From contig JAITNE010000010.1 of the NCBI GenBank assembly GCA_031290635.1, positions 1-16,045 on the forward strand: DNA of 16,045 nt, in the 5' to 3' direction. Within the stretch, counting starts at the first letter, position 1, and each line of letters starts with the position of its first letter. This stretch comes from Tannerella sp. Its GTDB lineage: Bacteria; Bacteroidota; Bacteroidia; Bacteroidales; Tannerellaceae. The position numbers and the translations under genes were made by a program. Below are positions 16,009-16,045 of this stretch, piece by piece. The notes under the pieces are model-generated. The model was not told the origin of the DNA. It did no database searches and worked only from the letters and a program-made list of their open reading frames with translations.

Positions 16009-16045
16009 ATGATTCAGGATAGCTTGAAACGCGGTTTTGCAGTTA
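16009..16045 (+). CDS. Possible start of a further gene, 3' partial
   Basis: ATG at 16009 opens MIQDSLKRGFAV and runs off the window. A basic stretch followed by hydrophobic residues would suit the start of a signal peptide, and a gene is expected here in such clusters, but twelve codons prove nothing. An alternative ATG at 15975 stops after 15 codons. The gap 15943-16008 shows no clear terminator or promoter. Confidence 0.25.
   Translation, partial: MIQDSLKRGFAV

Noticed and set aside
15975..16022. Fifteen-codon open frame after the lipoprotein gene
   Set aside because: Too short and without support; kept only as an alternative to the ATG at 16009.

Overview
The window looks like part of a genome from an anaerobic, probably host-associated member of the Bacteroidota (Bacteroidales-like). 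The evidence is two SusC/SusD outer-membrane nutrient-import pairs, a DUF1735-type surface lipoprotein, promoter elements of the Bacteroidota form (TTTG, about 18-20 bp, TAnnTTTG), start codons without clear Shine-Dalgarno sequences, and an oxygen-sensitive glycyl radical enzyme. All protein genes lie on the + strand.

Layout. (1) 1-3001: a glycyl radical enzyme (GRE) cut at its 5' end by the window edge, overlapping the gene for its radical-SAM activating enzyme. (2) 3002-3854: a gene-free, repeat-rich stretch. It holds a GTGAATA heptamer array, a CATTGCGAG-type palindromic repeat, a 42-bp tandem array with TTACCAT palindromes, a very G-skewed segment, a predicted promoter with an operator-like palindrome, and a structured leader. 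(3) 3855-15942: susC1-susD1-susC2-susD2-surface glycan-binding lipoprotein, with gaps of 13-81 bp, most simply one polysaccharide-utilisation-type operon. No glycoside hydrolase, polysaccharide lyase, sulfatase or dedicated regulator lies in the window, so the substrate cannot be told. (4) 15943-16045: possibly the start of a further gene.

Two observations stand out. First, exact 42-bp (14-codon) tandem repeats occur in four separate places: a loop of the GRE, the loop between the two ferredoxin motifs of its activase, the non-coding gap, and the region just behind the SusC1 signal peptide. In the three proteins the units keep the reading frame and usually begin with Lys. Unrelated proteins in different compartments share the period, so a DNA-level process that spreads or amplifies frame-neutral 42-bp units is a reasonable hypothesis. 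Second, a minus-strand RNA of about 75 nt is predicted over the susC1 start. It has a TTTG-N20-TACTTTTG promoter, a 5' hairpin, and a 13-bp terminator-like stem that pairs fully (with a G-U wobble) only when transcribed from the minus strand. Its position matches the known DonS-type antisense RNAs that repress susC genes in Bacteroides.

The SusCD proteins would bind and import an oligosaccharide or similar ligand across the outer membrane, with the lipoprotein assisting capture. The GRE/activase pair is probably a separate transcription unit for an anaerobic fermentative step, and any metabolic link to the importer is not shown by the sequence.
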